Shown here: piece by piece, positions 11,160 to 21,442 of the stretch | Numbering within the stretch: position 1 is the first letter of the stretch | Layout: each line of letters starts with the position of its first letter | Source of the DNA: Pleurotus djamor | Lineage: Eukaryota; Basidiomycota; Agaricomycetes; Agaricales; Pleurotaceae | Reading direction: 5' to 3' | Assembly (NCBI GenBank): GCA_029747585.1 | Contig: JAPEVF010000491.1 | Span: forward strand, 1-34,094 | DNA: 34,094 nucleotides | Position numbers and translations under genes: made by a program | Notes under the pieces: generated by a model | Told to the model about the DNA's origin: nothing | What the model saw: only the letters and a program-made list of their open reading frames with translations | Databases searched by the model: none

Positions 11160-12027
11160 TAGAATAGAATCGAGGTATCTACGCAGAAGCATGCGCATAG
11201 ATGGAGGCGCGATGGGTGGATTGTGTGCATCATGAAATGCTCCTGGCGTGCTCGATGGCGTATCTTTGCGGAGGAGGTGAGCCCAAAGTGCGGTGGACGA
11301 GGAAGGGCGTAATGGGTCCATGGTAAGAGACAGGAAACCCTAACCTCAGTCTCGTGTTTGAATCGGGGTGACATCGCAAATTAGGGGTGGAGCCTCCTAA
11401 ACTCCTCCTGGCGGCTAAGAGTTTCGACTGACCTTTGTATGTGTACTCACTGGAAAAACTCGTTCTCGAGTCTTTTATGCTCCATGGCTACGCACGGTAG
11501 CTGACATTATTCATTTAAGCTTCCCCTGACACACTTAGTGTATTGGTCTGCCTTCGAATCGACCCAAGGCTCGCCCCTCGCGCGGACGTGGACATGGATT
11601 TCGGAAACCTGGTGTGCGTAGTGTGGTTTTTGTCCGATTCTCTTACGGATCAACTCTATCAAAGTGTCTCTGAGTGGTACTTGACATTAGCCATATTTTC
11701 TCGGGGCCAAATAATGGTTCTAAGGTCCTACATGGTAGTCCACGTCATCCATGGACATTCCCAGCCATTCACAATTACAGAGTTTTTAGCATCTCATTCA
11801 TTGTGGCTCACGATGAACGGTTCACGATGCTTGAGCTGGTTCACACTGGCTCGCGATTATTCATCCTGGGGGGACCATTCCGTCATATAAGAGACAGTCG
11901 ACTTTTCTGATGCTGAATGTATTGAAGTGAAAAGATGGATGACTTTGGAAAGCTGTCGCACGATATCATAATGTATATATACATGAGAGTCGAAAGAACA
12001 AGTGATCCCCTCATTGAGTTTTCACAG
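11160..12027. other. Upstream stretch without a recognised gene
   Basis: I see no convincing gene. A 115-codon open frame at 11543-11890 has no recognisable features. The last few hundred bases form the upstream region of the MBL-fold gene. An in-frame ATG at 11935 would extend that protein by 31 residues, but this extension looks non-conserved. Confidence 0.4.
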
Positions 12028-12918
12028 ATGGACCTACCACCACCAAACCCCGCGCAACCTTTCTGGTACGTTTCCGCACTGGAAGGCGGCTTTATCGAGC
12101 TTCGCGACATCATGTTCATCGAGCCATGCGAGGAGTCCAACATACGAACCGTTCCCTCGTTGGCCTTCCTCCTTACCCACACTTCGGGGGAGCAGGTGAT
12201 GTTTGACCTTGGGATACGGAAGGATTTTGAAACAGGGCACACGCCAGCCACCGTCAAGTGGATTCACGACGTCTATCCAACGACCGTCCCTCAGGATGTG
12301 GTCCAATCGCTCGCCAAAGGAAACCTTACGCCAAGTGACATTACCACCGTCATACTTTCGCATCTCCACTGGGATCATGTGGGCGACCCAGTGCTGTTCC
12401 CTCGCGCCAACTTTATCCTGGGAAGTGGGGGTGAGGAGCTGCTGAGAACGGGATACCCACGGAATCCGCATGCGGGTGTGGCACAGGACCTCGTCCCGCC
12501 CCATCGCACACGGTTCATGAAGAGCGATGGTTGGGCACAACTTGGTCCATTCCCCCGAGCCTTTGATTATTTCAGAGACGGCAGTCTTTACATTGTGGAT
12601 GCTCCAGGCCATCTCGCAGGCCACATAAACGTGCTAGTACGTACGTCTAGCGACGGTGGTTGGATGTACTTGGCGGGAGACAGTGCGCACCATTACGCAT
12701 TGATTAGCGGTGAGGCCGAGGTCGCGTTTGGGCATCCTGGTCATGGTATACACTTGTGCGCACATATTGACAAGGCCGCTGCCGACGAACATATTTGGAG
12801 AATCAGAGAGTTGAGCAAGTCGCCGAGGGTGAAGGTCCTTCTGGCCCATGATGATGCTTGGTATAGGGAGAACAAAGGTGGTCGTGCGTTTTGGCCAGGA
12901 TGCATTCCGTCGCTGTAA
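12028..12918 (+). CDS. Metallo-beta-lactamase-fold hydrolase (lactonase-like)
   Basis: This is a single-exon gene for about 296 residues. It has the full set of two-zinc MBL ligands in the spacing seen in AHL-lactonase-like enzymes: HLHWDH (H112, H114, D116, H117), H195 in GHLAGH, D218 in AGDS and H274 in LAHDD. These enzymes open lactones or hydrolyse other esters and amides in the cytosol; the substrate here cannot be told. The start at 12028 is preferred because MDLPPPNP leads straight into family-like sequence, although an in-frame ATG at 11935 is possible. No signal peptide is visible. The gene ends 856 bp before SSM4. A 405-bp stretch of it is duplicated at 176-580 with only three mismatches, so the copying was recent. 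Confidence 0.85.
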   Translation: MDLPPPNPAQPFWYVSALEGGFIELRDIMFIEPCEESNIRTVPSLAFLLTHTSGEQVMFDLGIRKDFETGHTPATVKWIHDVYPTTVPQDVVQSLAKGNLTPSDITTVILSHLHWDHVGDPVLFPRANFILGSGGEELLRTGYPRNPHAGVAQDLVPPHRTRFMKSDGWAQLGPFPRAFDYFRDGSLYIVDAPGHLAGHINVLVRTSSDGGWMYLAGDSAHHYALISGEAEVAFGHPGHGIHLCAHIDKAAADEHIWRIRELSKSPRVKVLLAHDDAWYRENKGGRAFWPGCIPSL

Positions 12919-13774
12919 AAGGGATCAGAGGTAATTGATATCAGTATTCAGCCAGGGAACTCGTACCAATCTTGATCTTGATGAGACTGGTGAACATGGT
13001 AGCAGGCATGATGTTACCTAGGCACCGTTCCAAGAAGCCTCAATTACAATGATAATTGAATGACTACCTAGCGACGTTGTTGCCTGCCTATAGCAATGTC
13101 GAAGTCTCTGCGTAGAATGGTCCATAGTTTCCTCTCACATGTATTGCAACCATTGTCGACTCGTTTTCTTTCACGCGTGAATGTCCCTTCAGCTTCTGAA
13201 TGATAGGCTGAGTGGTGCGCAGTTTGGCGAATAGCTTTTGCGAGTGCCCGAAGCGACTAGTACGGCATCACTCAGATATAAACAACAGACCACAGAACCG
13301 AAGTCAGTAGCACTTATGACACGCCGACAAGAGAGACTGATGCATTGCATGAAAACATAAAGCCAAGGCAAGCACACAGGTTTTTGTCGCGAGCAGTATA
13401 GTTCAAAAGTTCCGGGCCAAGCACCAGCCATCTTGGATAGTGTCTCCTTAAAGCTCAAGCAAGCGGTTGATGGGCTCAAGCGAGCATGTCCGGTGACGTT
13501 GTCACCGTTATTAAATTAGAGTTGGGGCATCCATGCAAATTCCGGGGGCGAAAGATGGAAGAAATGCCCATGGCGACATTGAAAGTGGGTAATTCGCGCG
13601 AAAAGTACGGCCACAGCGTTTGAGTTCGTCGTGAGTTCGCATTTGAGTTGTGCGACGAAGGCTAACCAGCGCTTGGCAAACATAGGTAAACAAACACCTG
13701 CCTGGATCCACATCCTCCAAAATCCTCAAGCGCAGGCAGCGGCGCGTCCATCTTTCACTGCCCCAAACCCGAGT
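12919..13774. other. Intergenic stretch upstream of SSM4
   Basis: No convincing coding region is visible. The frame is open upstream of the SSM4 ATG from 13631, so a longer N-terminus (48 more residues) cannot be excluded. The palindrome at 13491-13507 lies here. Confidence 0.5.
13491..13507. promoter_or_regulatory. Palindrome containing a TGACGT bZIP-like core
   Basis: CGGTGAC, a three-base GTT centre, then GTCACCG forms a 7-bp perfect inverted repeat. The sequence TGACGT within it matches the half-site bound by CREB/ATF and Hac1/XBP1-type bZIP factors. It lies 268 bp upstream of the SSM4 start. Since SSM4 acts in ER-associated degradation, a link with the unfolded-protein response is conceivable, but nothing in the sequence proves binding. 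Confidence 0.35.
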
Positions 13775-15570
13775 ATGCATGAAGCTGAAGAGATAGGTGA
13801 AAAGCACTTTGCTACTCTGAGATACTCAAAGTCGCTGACATGCTCGTTTGCCAGACACTTGTCGCATTTGTAGTGGCGCAGCGGAACCAGGCCAGCCCTT
13901 GTTCCATCCGTGCAAATGTTCCGGGACAATTCGATACATTCACCAGGACTGGTGAGTATTTGGTTACCTGGGGGACTACGTATTGACCGACAGTATCCCC
14001 TAGTCTTACGACCTGGTTAGCTCATAGCAAGAAGAAGAGCTGCGATGTCTGCAAGCACCCATATTCTTTCACAAAGGGTACATCCTGTCGCTATCGTTTA
14101 AATTCTTGCTAAATATGTGGTTAGTGTATGCCATGGATATGCCCAACAAACTCCCGGTGACCCTCATCATCCGTCGCACGATACAGCAATTTATTTGGGG
14201 CATCGTATTTGTCATACGAGCATTCGGTGTTGGAGCCATTTGGTTGGCTATCCTGCCGTTGATGACCGTATGGACTTGGAGGATGTACTTTTCGATGGGG
14301 GATTATACGTGCGTCGCCTCTAGTCCTTTGAGAAACTTTGGCTGACTCTTTTTATGAAAGCGCTTGGTGGATAAGTAATCGACACCGACCGACCGCCGAA
14401 TCTTTGGCAACAGGATCGCATCCCCCACCACCCACGACGTCCAATGTCACGCACCCCTCCTTCGGCTCTTACTTTCGTCTTCAAATTTCTGGCCATCCAC
14501 TGTTGATCACGCTATCGTCTGATATCTTCACCGGTCAAATCATTGCATCCATCATTGTCCTCACATTCGTCGCCATTTTCTTGTTACGGGAATGGATCTC
14601 GCAGAACGCTCGCCCGGGTGTCTTTGAGGATGAGGATATGCCCGAAGAAGCGATTCCGCCTCCACCGCCTCCTGTTGTTCAACGGCGTATCGACGAAGCC
14701 AACGAGTTACCTGAGCAGCTGGCTCGCAGACAGGTCGAAGCTATACGAGCGCTCGAAGACATGCGTGCAGCGGAGGCCCAGCACGGAGTAGGGCGGGATG
14801 GTCGTATGGTCTTACCCCACTGGCAGTTTGCTATTAATGATCGTCCCCTCGATGCAGGTGACGAGCAGCCGCCCGCGCACCCGCTGAAGAGACGACGCAA
14901 GCGCCGACCCACCAACGACGTCCAGAAGCCAGCAATTGCGATTCCTCTGATACCTGAATCTGAGCGACTTCGCAAGAAGGCATTCAACAGAAGACTCCAA
15001 GCCGCTCGTATGTCAGGCACACGCCGAAAACTACAAATGGGCGGTACTTTGCCTTTGATCGAGAGGGAGCTTGATGAAAGAGATGAAGCTATCAGGCGGG
15101 GAACTGGAGAATCTCCATTTGAGTTCACGTTCAGGCCTCCCGAAGACGATAACTTGAGTCCCCCTTCTGCTCCTGAGCCGACAGCTACATCGAATATCAA
15201 CGAGTCGCATTCATTAGAATCTTTGTTTCCTCCAACGCAACCCTCAACCTCGTCTACAACGACTCTACCGTTCTCGCTCTCCGCCATAACACCCCCTCCG
15301 CCACCTGACTACTCACCTCCTCGACCTCCTCCATTCGAAGTGGCCATAATGGAGGGACAATCTACATCATCAAACGCCACCCCAATGCCCAGGCGCCCAC
15401 CGTTGCCCACAGTAACACTTCCACCAGTGGATTTTGCCACACAACCGTTGTCCACTTCGTCTAGCACCTCTCGCATCCTTGCTAGCCCTCCCCTGTCGTC
15501 ACGCATTTTGGCTCGCTTGAGCTTAAGATTTTTGGTCTGGACGGCACGGCCTTTCGTTGGCAAGGCTTAA
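13775..15570 (+). CDS. SSM4: Doa10/Ssm4 ER ubiquitin ligase, 5' part (interrupted)
   Basis: This is the first part of a RING-CH E3 ligase that ubiquitinates ER and inner-nuclear-membrane proteins for degradation (ERAD-C). Exons by eye are 13775-13796, 13855-13951, 14004-14077, 14125-14308 and 14361 onward. Residues 10-56 form a complete C4HC3 RING-CH finger (C10, C13, C27, C29, H37, C40, C53, C56) with the usual IHQDCL and CDVCKHPY phrases. Two hydrophobic spans follow (around FIWGIVFVIRAFGVGAIWLA and IIASIIVLTFVAIFLL), then a long Pro/Ser/acidic cytosolic linker. The coding frame is intact up to 15502, in codon 507, where the transposon enters. Read into the element, it adds about 22 foreign residues and stops at 15570, giving about 528 residues. 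The ATG at 13775 gives MHEAEEIDTCRIC, the normal position relative to the RING. Confidence 0.9.
14801..14857 (+). other. Possible in-frame intron or optional exon segment in SSM4
   Basis: This 57-nt stretch begins GTCGTATGG and ends GATGCAG, and is open in frame. Removing it joins RDG directly to DEQPP without a frameshift. It may be a retained or optional intron. Its first 35 bases, together with the exon bases before it, are the part that resembles 581-636. Confidence 0.3.
15495..15502. repeat. Left target-site duplication GTCGTCAC
   Basis: This 8-bp direct repeat flanks the transposon on the left and is identical to 24503-24510. An 8-bp duplication agrees with what I recall for Zisupton-type elements of the KDZ superfamily. 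Confidence 0.9.
15503..15549 (+). repeat. Left terminal inverted repeat of the KDZ element
   Basis: It begins GCATTTTGGCTCGCTTGAGC and ends TGGACGGCACGG. It pairs imperfectly with 24454-24502 read in reverse complement; the inner part (GGTCT, GACGGCACG) is best conserved. The outermost bases differ between the two ends. Confidence 0.8.
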
Positions 15571-15725
15571 GGACACTCTTGAGCGCGTTGTCGGTGCTCA
15601 AGACAGCTTGAGCGGGCTTGAGAATGACTTAAGCGTGAGAAAAGTTTGATTACATGATTTTTTTCAACATAGATACTCGACAAGACTCGACGTCACTTGA
15701 GCTCGCTTAAGCCCCATGCTTAAGC
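15560..15725. repeat. Left subterminal CTTAAG/CTTGAGC repeat cluster
   Basis: Many short copies of CTTAAG, CTTGAGC, CTCAAG and GCTTAAG lie in both orientations between the inverted repeat and the end of the transposase gene. Subterminal repeats of this kind commonly bind transposase in related DNA elements, and that role is inferred here. Confidence 0.65.
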
Positions 15726-18700
15726 ATCATCTTCGTCATCCTCCCAGTCCGACTCTGCCCATGCATCATCTGAGTCACACTCAGCAAATGCTGGGGGGAG
15801 TGTTGCAATTGACGTTTCCGACCCAATCTCAGTCACCGATGGTGGCTCGACGACGCCAGACCAATCAACCGTCATCCTTGGTCGGCGAGCTCGAACAAAG
15901 TCTGCGAGCGGGACATCGGGGTCCGGCCACGCCCCGCCAACGTCTTTGTATTGTTCGTGAGCTTTACTTGCTAATGTTTGGTACGTTGCCACCTTCTTCT
16001 TGGCGTATGCAACGGCGCCGGGGCCAGCTTTCTTTTGTTTCTCTGATTCGGATAACAATTCCCAGACCTCCGCCATCCTCTCAAACCCCCGTATCGTTCG
16101 CTGGAATTCGGCCTCCAAGATTTCCAGCTCTTCTTGCCACCGCCACATATCAGCTTTCGCCCGGAACCAGCGTACCTTCATGGCTACATTCAAAGTCAAT
16201 ATAGCAATCAATAGATAGGACAACAGGCCTCACCATCCTCGTCGAAAGCACCCCTCTCTTCACTTGATAAGTCCGGCATCCTTGCGACTCTCCAAATCCA
16301 ACTTGTCCCTTGTCGACTCTCTCCTAGCACTGGTCGCGATGTGGGGTTCCGGGCCACAAGGTCATCCTGAGACAGCGCGGGGAAACGGTCATCATCGGGT
16401 GGCATACCAAGCCTAAGGAGCGCTTTTCGGGCGGTATTATATGCTGCGGCATGGATTTGTAGGTTTCGCTTTTGCTTGCGGATCCATTTTTGACTTCGAG
16501 TCGTCTTCTGAACACCATGGACAGCATTACTTTTCGATTTCGAGAACGAGATCAGTGATTGGCCCGTCAATATATCGAGGCGTAATAATCGGATGGCGTC
16601 GTTTGCTTGGCCCTCCCGGAGTCGACGCTCGATGTCCACCCAATCGCCGATCCCATATTTCGTGCGCTGTGCATCATCAAGATTTGATGGNCAGGAAAAG
16701 CGAGTAGTTCTCTGAGCTAGCAGAGGTGAGCGGACTATCTGGAATAGAAATATTGAGTTCCATTAACAGTGATCCCAATTTCGTCAACTGTGAAGTCAGG
16801 GATTCCCGAGCGACCACGACCTGCTGTATGGCTTGGGTCGTTTGGCGGCGCCGAGAGGCTTTGAGTTGAATTCGTATTCTGGCATGGGGATTTCAGTCAG
16901 ATGTACTAGCACTCGTTTAATGATGATTTTTTTCACTTACTGGGTCGCCTCGGCCTGCAATGCTGAGTGAAGATAGAGACAAGCCGGAGTTTGAGTAACG
17001 GAAGTGCCAGTGATAGCGAGCTTGGATTCCGCCATAAGGGTCTTGTAGATGGCTTTCTCGCTAAGCACTAGGAGTACGGTAAGAAAACAGCATGCAAGAG
17101 GAGATTTGCGGAAGTAGATACACTTCTCTTGTTGAAAGCGATAGACACTTTCAACGTACTTTGCGCCTTGTTTAGGTTCGGTTGAGAGCTTGGACCATGC
17201 ACTGACTCGTCTCTCCCCGCACATCTTGGACATGTCGAGAAAGGCTTCGCGCTTGATTGTGGCCTCCTTTCGAGCCTTTCCTAGGGCTAGCGTGAGCGTC
17301 TTCCCTGTGTAATTATATGTTGGGAAAATTAGATTTGAGTTGAGTGAAGCTATCGGATATCGGATATCGAACACATGCCGGCCTACCTAGGTTGATTGTT
17401 TTCATCCAATTCGAGAAGTTTTGCATGTCATTGAGGACGTCGTGTCGATGTCCAGCGTTCATCTCCTTTGTTGAGCCGCCCGCTTGCTTTTCTTCGGCCC
17501 ATCCCCCCTCAATTCGCTCTCCATCTGTACGACCTGATCCATCGGCATAATCCAGGGAGTACAGATAGAAGCAATCTTCTACATGCCCATGGAGATGCAT
17601 CTTTGGTATCCGAAATTCAAGGCAGGAAGCTATTTCACGGAATTTTGCATGTTCACCGCCTGGAAAGTTGGTTTGCAGTCGTTTCATGAGGTTGACGTGG
17701 TACTGGCAGTTGATATCATAAGTTAGAAGAATGCGTTGGGGGAGACGAGTCGCTGTGAGTGCGCCGTAGAGAGCATAATCAGTCATCGCAAACCTATAAT
17801 CATTGTTTGAAGTTCAAATGTCTGAGTTCAAGCATCAAAGTAGTAGTAGCAGGAAGGGAAGCTTACTTCTCGCCACGATCCAAGTCACACATAGCGCTAC
17901 GCTGGTAGAAATTATGACGAGCACAGTTAATGGCAATCACACCTGACGTGACATATCCTTTGAACTTCAGTTTGTTCTGTAGGTTGGCGGCACTCAGGTT
18001 GGCGCAGGTACATTTCTAAGCAAGCGGTAAGACTACTACTGAAAGTGAAGCGGTGAATAGAGGACATACCTCTTCAGTGTTTCCAGTCCGCTGCATGTAT
18101 GCCAGATATTTCTTGTCGGATGGGAAGAATGCTACCCCATCAGTGAGACCCCCAACGTCGGAAGGATCATCAGACTTCTTTTTCCGGGGCAGTCCAAAAT
18201 GACCATCAGCCGAAATGAATTTGGTTTCAATGTGGCTATGTAGTGTATGAGTTGCGGATGAGTGATGGTATCAGATTCAGCGAAAACCATGTACACATAC
18301 ATAACATCGCGATCCGTCTTGGGATGTAGCTGCTCAACCATGTTAAACCCGGGCTCTGGACATGGCATGCAAGGGAGAACCAAACTCCCAGGCAAGCGGT
18401 CGGGGAGGTGTTCGTCAATCCCATGAGCTTGCCCGCTCCGTTTGAACATTTGCACGTATCGAAACACACGCATAACTCGAAGAAAGCTCTTGTAGATATC
18501 CTAGAGCACATAGAAATTCATCTCCATTTAAGTAAGTTAGAGGAAGTCTCACTGAAACATCCATAGCGTCCAAGGTTGCGGCATTGGTTCGTAGGCGAAG
18601 GGCCTTTGCAAAGTCGTATGCTGACTTCTTCGAGGTTAATGACTCCGTATGAAACAGCTCAAGAAGCTGGAACGTGAAGCCTGTTGTTGGTTGAGTCGAT

Positions 18701-19602
18701 GTCGCCGGAAAAATCCCAGATTGGAGGAGAAGACCAAATCGGTCAACAGGGCTAACGCAGGCGCAGAATTGAACCCTTGTCCGATGTACACCATTGATGT
18801 CGGCGACGATAAATTGCACAGAAGGGGATGATTCATGATATTTGCATCGGTGACCGCCATGACCGATTGGCACCGAATATGAGTTCGCTAGTTCACTGAT
18901 ATCGACCTTCTCAAAGAACCCCCTTTCTCTATTCCATCGTTCGGCCCAATGAAAGGGGTTGCTCCAGTGCTCGGCAATGAAGCACGTCTCGCAGACCAGG
19001 TGTGTATTTTGACAATCAACGCAGCGAACAATAGCCATCGCTTGACTACAAGAACACTTCGTTCCAAGACAAGGGTCGAATTCCTTTCCCAAAAGGTAGG
19101 CTATGATGTCGTCGAGCTTCTCCACAAATGGATGGAGCTGGGACCTAGCACCGTACTGGCGGTGAAACGATAAGGTTTACGTTAGTATCCACGTCACAAA
19201 GAATACCAGTGAAACGAACCTTCTTCTCCGTGCCTCTGACCTCGTCTACATCATCTGAGACTATACGACCTGGGGTGGTGATGTCTTCGTCACCATGACC
19301 ACCTACAAACGGCATTGAGTGGGTATTCTTAGTTCTAAGGATGTGTCGTGTGTCTTACCTGTTTTGTTCGCATCCCTATTACTCTCACTTGCAACGATAT
19401 GCGGAGGGGTAGGTTGGTTTTGAATCGCAGGTGGAGTAGTATCTGCTGGAATTGATGAGGAGTCGGACATCTTTTGCCGTTTACTTCTTTCGCTACTTTC
19501 GCTAGGGGGTGGGGGTTGCGAAGAAGTAACTTCGTATCCACGGGTTTTCCTCTTCAACCTGTCCTGATCGCGCTTGTTGAGACGGCCATGGCTTCCAGAC
19601 AT
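15720..19602 (-). CDS. KDZ transposase with CxC2-like cysteine cluster
   Basis: This is a DDE-type transposase that would cut and join the ends of the surrounding element in the nucleus. Eleven exons (minus strand: 19602-19359, 19302-19220, 19155-18553, 18500-18301, 18235-18070, 18015-17867, 17793-17387, 17304-17124, 17060-16941, 16878-16234, 16183-15720) give 1,086 residues if the N at 16691 is dropped. The N-terminus is basic and disordered (MSGSHGRLNKRDQDR). A CxC2-like cluster lies at about residues 138-178 (C138, C143, C145, C154, C157, C164, C167, H172, H178). The RNase H-fold core likely uses D387 (ISADGHF), D508 (LTYDINCQYH) and E577 (ERIEGGWAEE). A second Cys/His patch (KCTCANL to INCARHNF) lies between the two Asp. 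The C-terminal part is coiled-coil-like (RWQEELEILEAEFQ) with an acidic tail. All exon phases agree and no other lesion was seen, so the gene could be active. Confidence 0.92.
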
Positions 19603-19839
19603 TGTCACCTATGCTCGACGGTTTGACCAGCAGGGCGTTGTAGAGTGTTGCGAAGTGAGTGAGAGTCTGAGACACTGTTCTTGTCTCGAGCTAGGAGGGA
19701 AAGGGGACAATAGGAGTAGTGCAGTTAAAAGGTGACCTGAACGTCGTAAGAACTGCAGCACCATATTCATCTTCTACACCAACAACAAACTCCAACCCCA
19801 ATCCATCAGCAAATCCCATACTTCCTAGCAGCACCAGGG
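19603..19839. promoter_or_regulatory. Divergent promoter region between transposase and accessory gene 1
   Basis: The transposase (minus) and the first accessory gene (plus) start 237 bp apart in opposite directions, so this interval must hold both promoters. A CA-rich stretch (ACACCAACAACAAACTCC and on) lies just before the plus-strand ATG, as often seen in fungal leaders. No clear TATA box was identified. Confidence 0.6.
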
Positions 19840-20541
19840 ATGGCTGAACCCGAGTACTTGCGCCGAACAGGCTACCGCATTCGTGTTCGGGGCAATATTG
19901 CCAAACAACTTCTCTTCCACATCTACCCTGGGGGTCAAATCCCCTCCCACATGCGGCGAGACTGCAAACTTGGGAAGACCCACACCTACACCATGTGCAA
20001 CGGTCGGGACAACAGAGCGGATGTTGGGGTCATGACCTTCATGGTAAGAAAGAATTTATCAATTGCGCCTTCTGATTGACGCTCAACGCACCTCCGAACC
20101 TAGTGCGATTGTGTCTCCGGAAGGGTTGGTAGGGGTGCAAGGTTTCCCCCCGAAAAAGCGGCTCGCTTCAGTAAGTTCTATGATGAAATCCGCTGGCCGG
20201 AGAAAAAGCGTATCGCAACCGAAGAGACTGATGAGGGAAGGGGACAGGTGAAGCAAGGGGTGACAGCGGATGAGAGGACTGTTGTGTTTGCAAAGGAGAA
20301 CGATAAGAAGCGCAAGAGGCCGGGTGAGCGTAGTGTTGGTGGTTTGCGATCCAAGGCGGCATTAGATGCCTTTGCTAAGCGGCTCCGCATGGATGAGAGC
20401 GACGATGAAGTGGTTATTACTGGATACAAGCTATCCGATGGAAGGCAGTGGCGCAAGGATGACACTAACGATGAAGTTGTCATCACGAAGTACAAGCTGT
20501 CCAATGGAAGGCAGTGGTTGGGAGTCATTGAAATCGATTGA
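19840..20541 (+). CDS. KDZ-element accessory protein 1, unrecognised
   Basis: Two exons (19840-20043 and 20104-20541, 60-nt intron) encode 213 residues of unknown function. The N-terminal 70 residues look folded (RVRGNIAKQLLFHIYPGG). The middle has several Cys and basic residues (MCDCVSGRVGRG, then FYDEIRWPEKKRI), and a KR-rich stretch (KKRKRPGER) could be a nuclear localisation signal. Near the C-terminus there is a duplicated motif, DDEVVITGYKLSDGRQW and NDEVVITKYKLSNGRQW, separated by a few residues. The acidic-VVI pattern loosely recalls SUMO-interacting motifs, but this is inference. It lies head to head with the transposase inside the element, so it is probably a transposition helper or a regulator. 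I know of no described family that it clearly belongs to. Confidence 0.75.
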
Positions 20542-20683
20542 GAGGGAGCGGAGGCATTTTAGTGTACTTACGGTCTGGGATGGGAATCAAGACTTCAGTG
20601 TTTGATATTCACGTGTCATGCTTTTTGTACCTTGGTTTGGGCAGAGTAGATGCACCAGCGATTCACTTTGACGAAGTTTCAAT

Positions 20684-20752
20684 GTTCAAACGTTCAACGT
20701 CAATGTTCAACGTTCAACGTTCAACGTTTCAACGCTCAACGTCAGTCTTAGA
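20684..20752. repeat. CAACGTT short repeat cluster
   Basis: About eight imperfect copies of GTTCAACGT or TTCAACG occur in 70 bases directly downstream of accessory gene 1. Their role is unknown. Confidence 0.7.
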
Positions 20753-20768
20753 TTGAATTGAAGAAGGT

Positions 20769-21115
20769 GATCTCCCACGGTCACAATAGGTTTCCCACAG
20801 TCAGAGAGAGGAAGAACATTGTAGGCGTTCAAAAACCATGAGGCTCAAAAGATTCGACTAGAAAAATCGAAGTTCTCACGGTCAGTATCAGTTTCCCACA
20901 GTCTCAAAGCATCGCAGCAATTCCAAAGCCATGAGGCTCCTTGTTCTAAAGTCTGAAACTTGACTAATAGAGTGTATTAGATGCTATAAGTCCACCATTC
21001 CAAAGGTTAATGAGCCAGACCTCTAGGGAGCTCACAAAAATTACTGATGAGTGTGAAGATTCGACTACAAAAACAAAGTTCTCACAGTCAGTACTTATTT
21101 CCCACAGTCAAGTTG
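20769..21115. repeat. Degenerate ~100-bp direct repeats inside the KDZ element
   Basis: Three partly preserved copies share CTCAC-GGTCA, TTTCCCACAGTC, CCATGAGGCTC and GATTCGACTA blocks. They start near 20769, 20874 and 21083, and the last copy is incomplete. They fill most of the gap between the two accessory genes and may be regulatory or internal transposase-binding repeats. Confidence 0.6.
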
Positions 21116-21442
21116 CTGTTGATATGTGATCGGGCTGATCTCCGAGAACCACATCCTTCCGCGGTGGTGACAAGGAATGTCTCATTCTCCGTGGTTACAT
21201 GGCACCACCTAGTCCAAGCTTTCACAATGAGAGACGTTACAAGACACTGGGGCCACTGGCCTCAATAATAGGACAATGTTTGCCCGATGCAAATGCATTG
21301 ACCACCCGCCACTGTCCGTCGCCACTGTTCACTCTGGAGTCTGGCTTATAATCCACCATGCCACCGATAACGATGTACCCCTCCTGCTCTACACTCCTCC
21401 TGCTCTACGCTCTCATTAAGTCTCTCATTAAGTTTTCCATCA

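Noticed and set aside
13440..13490. A solo end or MITE of the KDZ element (GCTCAAGCGAGC resembles the left inverted repeat)
   Set aside because: Only about 12 bases match, no partner end or TSD was found, so chance is likely.
14338..15570. An independent 410-codon gene
   Set aside because: It begins inside an SSM4 intron, and its first ~8 codons are not exon; the rest is SSM4 exon 5 plus a short run into the transposon.
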